A DNA stretch of 7,612 bases from AM-2324 sp042091035 (GTDB lineage: Bacteria > Bacteroidota > Bacteroidia > Chitinophagales > Saprospiraceae), in the NCBI GenBank assembly GCA_042091035.1, contig JBELIG010000157.1, positions 1 through 7,612 of the forward strand. The letters are read 5' to 3'. The stretch's first letter is position 1, and each line of letters opens with the position of its first letter. Under the pieces are notes generated by a model. That model saw only the letters and a program-made list of their open reading frames with translations. It was not told where the DNA came from and did no database searches. Positions 5,937-7,612 of this stretch are shown here, one piece after another. The translations under genes and the position numbers were made by a program.

Positions 5937-7107
5937 ATTTCTGTGTTTGCCCTTCACGGTTGTTTGTCAAATTATTAGTCCCCTTATTTATGCTGATGAT
6001 TCATATCCTGTAGGGATCGTTTCCGACCTTACCGTATTAAATAATGCCACCTACGCATGTCAAATCTCCGGAGACTCCTTTGGTGCTTGTGCAACAATAT
6101 CCCTGAGTAAATTTAATGCCCAAGATTCACTCATCCTTAGCAATCAATACACAACACCATTTGGGTCCATTACTGGAGCTTTTTTATTGAAAATGGATCA
6201 AGTAATTTATTTACTAGCATCTTATTATAACACGGCGAGTCAAAATGGAGGCCTATTTTGGGTTGCACTAAGTCCTGAATTAGAACTTGAAGAATTCCAA
6301 ACCTATGATTTAGGTAATGCCTATGTGGACCGAATGGCTTACGATTTCAATGATGGAATTTTTGTATTAGGGGGGACAGTCGCAAGCTCTCCATTTGAAC
6401 ACAGACCTTTCTCACTTTTTTTAGATGCCCAAATGGACTTTATTGGTTTTAAGACAAATCAAACTGATGCCTATTCTGTAGAGTCTATTTTATTGTTTGA
6501 TGATTTCTATTTGTTGCTGGGTGGGGGCATTTGGAAGTATAACATGGAGCATGAGTTAATAGCCAGTATTTTATTTGAATCACCAAATGAGATTGCCAAG
6601 ACAAAAGCTGTCAAATTGGATGCTTCCCATTTTGTAAGTTTAAGGAGGTCTTTTATTTGGGATTCTGGCCTATGGCAGCTGACATTGGAAAAATGGAATG
6701 TAGAATTAAATCAACTAAATAAAACTAGCCTTGATGCTGCAATGGGGGTAGAGGATCTAAACCGATACAGATCTCTTGGAGTTGATGAAACAGGTTCGGT
6801 ATTAGTTTCAGCGCATGCTTATGTCAATAAAATTGGATTTCCTTCCGCTGAGGGACCCTCTGCATTATTGTATTGGAAACTCAACTCTGGTTTTCAGGTA
6901 AGTAAAGCTTGGAGTATTCAGTTGAAAGAATTTCATTACCCTTATAATGCTTTCTTTTTAGAAAATAGCTTATTGATCGGGGGTTTTATGAATTCTAAAA
7001 AATATGGACTTTCACCTTTCCTATTTCGCATGTCCACAAGGCCTAAACTGCCAATATTGGACCTTGGACCTTTAGAGGAGATGGATTTTTCCACTAAGAT
7101 TTTTTAA
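5920..7107 (+). CDS. Exported protein of unknown function, likely beta-propeller
   Basis: I recognise no family. The 395-residue protein starts with a clear signal peptide (hydrophobic 4-15), probably cut after Cys16 to leave Gln17; the residues before Cys16 (TVV) do not make a lipobox. The mature part shows about seven poorly conserved units of 40-60 residues (roughly 31-78, 82-129, 133-180, 186-221, 226-271, 281-334, 341-380). Several have a strand ending in Gly-Gly (FVLGG 148-152, LLLGGG 198-203, LLIGG 351-355) followed by another strand and a turn, which suggests a beta-propeller. It ends without a type IX secretion C-terminal domain, so a periplasmic or surface-binding role is as likely as secretion. 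ATG5920 is the only start: the frame is closed by TGA at 5890 with no ATG, GTG or TTG between. That start lies in the hairpin stem. The 51-nt gap after the amylase gene suggests linked function, but that is inference. Confidence 0.8.
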   Translation: MKSLLLFLCLPFTVVCQIISPLIYADDSYPVGIVSDLTVLNNATYACQISGDSFGACATISLSKFNAQDSLILSNQYTTPFGSITGAFLLKMDQVIYLLASYYNTASQNGGLFWVALSPELELEEFQTYDLGNAYVDRMAYDFNDGIFVLGGTVASSPFEHRPFSLFLDAQMDFIGFKTNQTDAYSVESILLFDDFYLLLGGGIWKYNMEHELIASILFESPNEIAKTKAVKLDASHFVSLRRSFIWDSGLWQLTLEKWNVELNQLNKTSLDAAMGVEDLNRYRSLGVDETGSVLVSAHAYVNKIGFPSAEGPSALLYWKLNSGFQVSKAWSIQLKEFHYPYNAFFLENSLLIGGFMNSKKYGLSPFLFRMSTRPKLPILDLGPLEEMDFSTKIF

Positions 7108-7176
7108 CTTCATCCCTGTTCACTTGTTCTCAGATTATTCTAATTGTTCAATGAATTAAAGAAGCGCATTGCACTT

Positions 7177-7184
7177 TAGATTTG
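7177..7184 (+). promoter_or_regulatory. Candidate -7 element for pnuC
   Basis: TAGATTTG matches TAnnTTTG exactly and ends 35 nt before the pnuC ATG, a usual distance. No -33 TTTG stands 19-21 nt upstream; the nearest TTG (7144-7146) is 30 nt away. No TPP or other known riboswitch is recognisable in the 112-nt spacer 7108-7219. Confidence 0.35.
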
Positions 7185-7219
7185 AAAACAAATTATTTTA
7201 AGTGGATAATTGAAACTTC

Positions 7220-7612
7220 ATGCAGTGGATTGAAATATTGGCTACACTAGCTGGATTATTTTGTGTTTACTTTAGTATAAAGCAAAACATATTAACTTGG
7301 GTGTTTGGATTCGTTCAGGTGACTCTCTATACCTTTGTCTTTTATAAAGCGGGATTGTATAGTGATCTTGGGCTGCATGTGTTTTATATGTTTATTCAGT
7401 TTTATGGATTTTATGCTTGGAACAAGGACGCTGGTACTGATTTAGCGCTGAAGCCTAGTAGTATTGGTGTGTGGTTATATTTATGGATTCCGATTGCTGT
7501 ACTTGGTAGTTTAGGACTTGGATATTTAATGAGTCTATATACCGGAGCATCTATGCCATTTCCGGATGCCTTTACAACAACAGCTTCAATAATTGCTCAA
7601 TTTATGATGATA
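7220..7612 (+). CDS. pnuC: PnuC family vitamin-precursor transporter, 5' part
   Basis: The first 131 codons of a PnuC-type inner-membrane facilitator are present; the gene runs off the right edge. PnuC proteins have about 200 residues with a SWEET-like fold and carry nicotinamide riboside, or thiamine and riboflavin in relatives, down a gradient to be trapped by a kinase. Family marks seen here are an S-I-K-Q-N-I-L-x-W block (19-27), Q33, the F-Y-K-A-G-L-Y-S-D-L-G-L helix start (41-52), Q60 with Y-G-F-Y-A-W (62-67), and P-D-A-F-T-T-T-A-S-I-I-A-Q (115-127). Four hydrophobic segments are complete and a fifth begins. ATG7220 is the start because an in-frame TGA lies at 7211. The substrate-defining C-terminal half is missing, so riboside versus thiamine cannot be decided; in Bacteroidota both occur and downstream kinases or TonB receptors usually tell. 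Confidence 0.9.
   Translation, partial: MQWIEILATLAGLFCVYFSIKQNILTWVFGFVQVTLYTFVFYKAGLYSDLGLHVFYMFIQFYGFYAWNKDAGTDLALKPSSIGVWLYLWIPIAVLGSLGLGYLMSLYTGASMPFPDAFTTTASIIAQFMMI

Noticed and set aside
5920..5970. Lipoprotein signal for the propeller protein at Cys16
   Set aside because: The residues before Cys16 are Thr-Val-Val, with Val rather than Gly, Ala or Ser at -1, so a lipobox is not supported.
7100..7160. Frameshift at a T6 run just before the stop of the propeller gene hiding a type IX sorting domain
   Set aside because: Either shifted frame adds only about 16-18 residues before a stop, far too short for a sorting domain, and no PNP-type motif appears.
7108..7219. TPP or other riboswitch ahead of pnuC
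   Set aside because: The CTGAGA and GAACCTGAT-type conserved blocks of the TPP riboswitch are absent on the + strand and no paired framework is seen.
7106..7221. Direct repeat AACTTCAT at 7106-7113 and 7214-7221 flanking the spacer before pnuC
   Set aside because: Eight bases is within chance expectation here, and nothing between the copies resembles a mobile element.

Overview
This AT-rich window carries six genes, all on the + strand, and looks like chromosomal DNA of a Bacteroidota, perhaps a Cytophagales-like marine or soil lineage; the order is inference. Three things point to the phylum. Start codons lack Shine-Dalgarno sequences and tend to have A-rich leaders. Matches to the Bacteroidota -7 promoter element TAnnTTTG lie just upstream of three genes. 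Both exported proteins have signal peptides whose predicted cleavage leaves an N-terminal Gln. The secreted GH13 enzyme also has the domain layout of the SusA/cyclomaltodextrinase type.

Layout: (1) 131-643 is a YecM-family protein with a vicinal-oxygen-chelate-like fold. (2) 722-1666 is RlmF, the 23S rRNA A1618 N6-methyltransferase, with a candidate promoter almost touching its start. (3) 1667-2328 is a long gap that holds no convincing gene. It contains a weak minus-strand ORF, an imperfect inverted repeat spanning 1753-1897, and a short inverted repeat (1671-1681 / 2181-2191) near its edges. (4) 2329-3933 (ORF open back to 2233) is a polytopic GT39/ArnT-type membrane glycosyltransferase. 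(5) 4006-5868 is an exported GH13 alpha-amylase/cyclomaltodextrinase with an intact catalytic triad. (6) 5920-7107 is an exported protein of unknown function with a repeat pattern suggesting a beta-propeller. (7) 7220-7612 is the 5' part of pnuC, encoding a vitamin-precursor transporter cut off by the window edge.

The glycosyltransferase, amylase and propeller genes are spaced by 72 and 51 bp, and I see no TAnnTTTG element inside that run, so they may share a transcript. rlmF and pnuC appear to have their own promoters. yecM and rlmF are ordinary housekeeping-type genes. No SusC/SusD pair or regulator is in the window, so the amylase is not in a recognisable starch-utilisation locus here.

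The most striking non-coding signal is a 17-bp hairpin (5888-5936) between the amylase and the propeller gene. It buries the propeller gene's only possible start codon and its first codons inside the stem. It could be a terminator for the amylase message, a translational control element, or both. Nothing in the window is clearly a new defence, mobile or RNA system. The hairpin and the structured 1667-2232 gap are the places most worth a second look.
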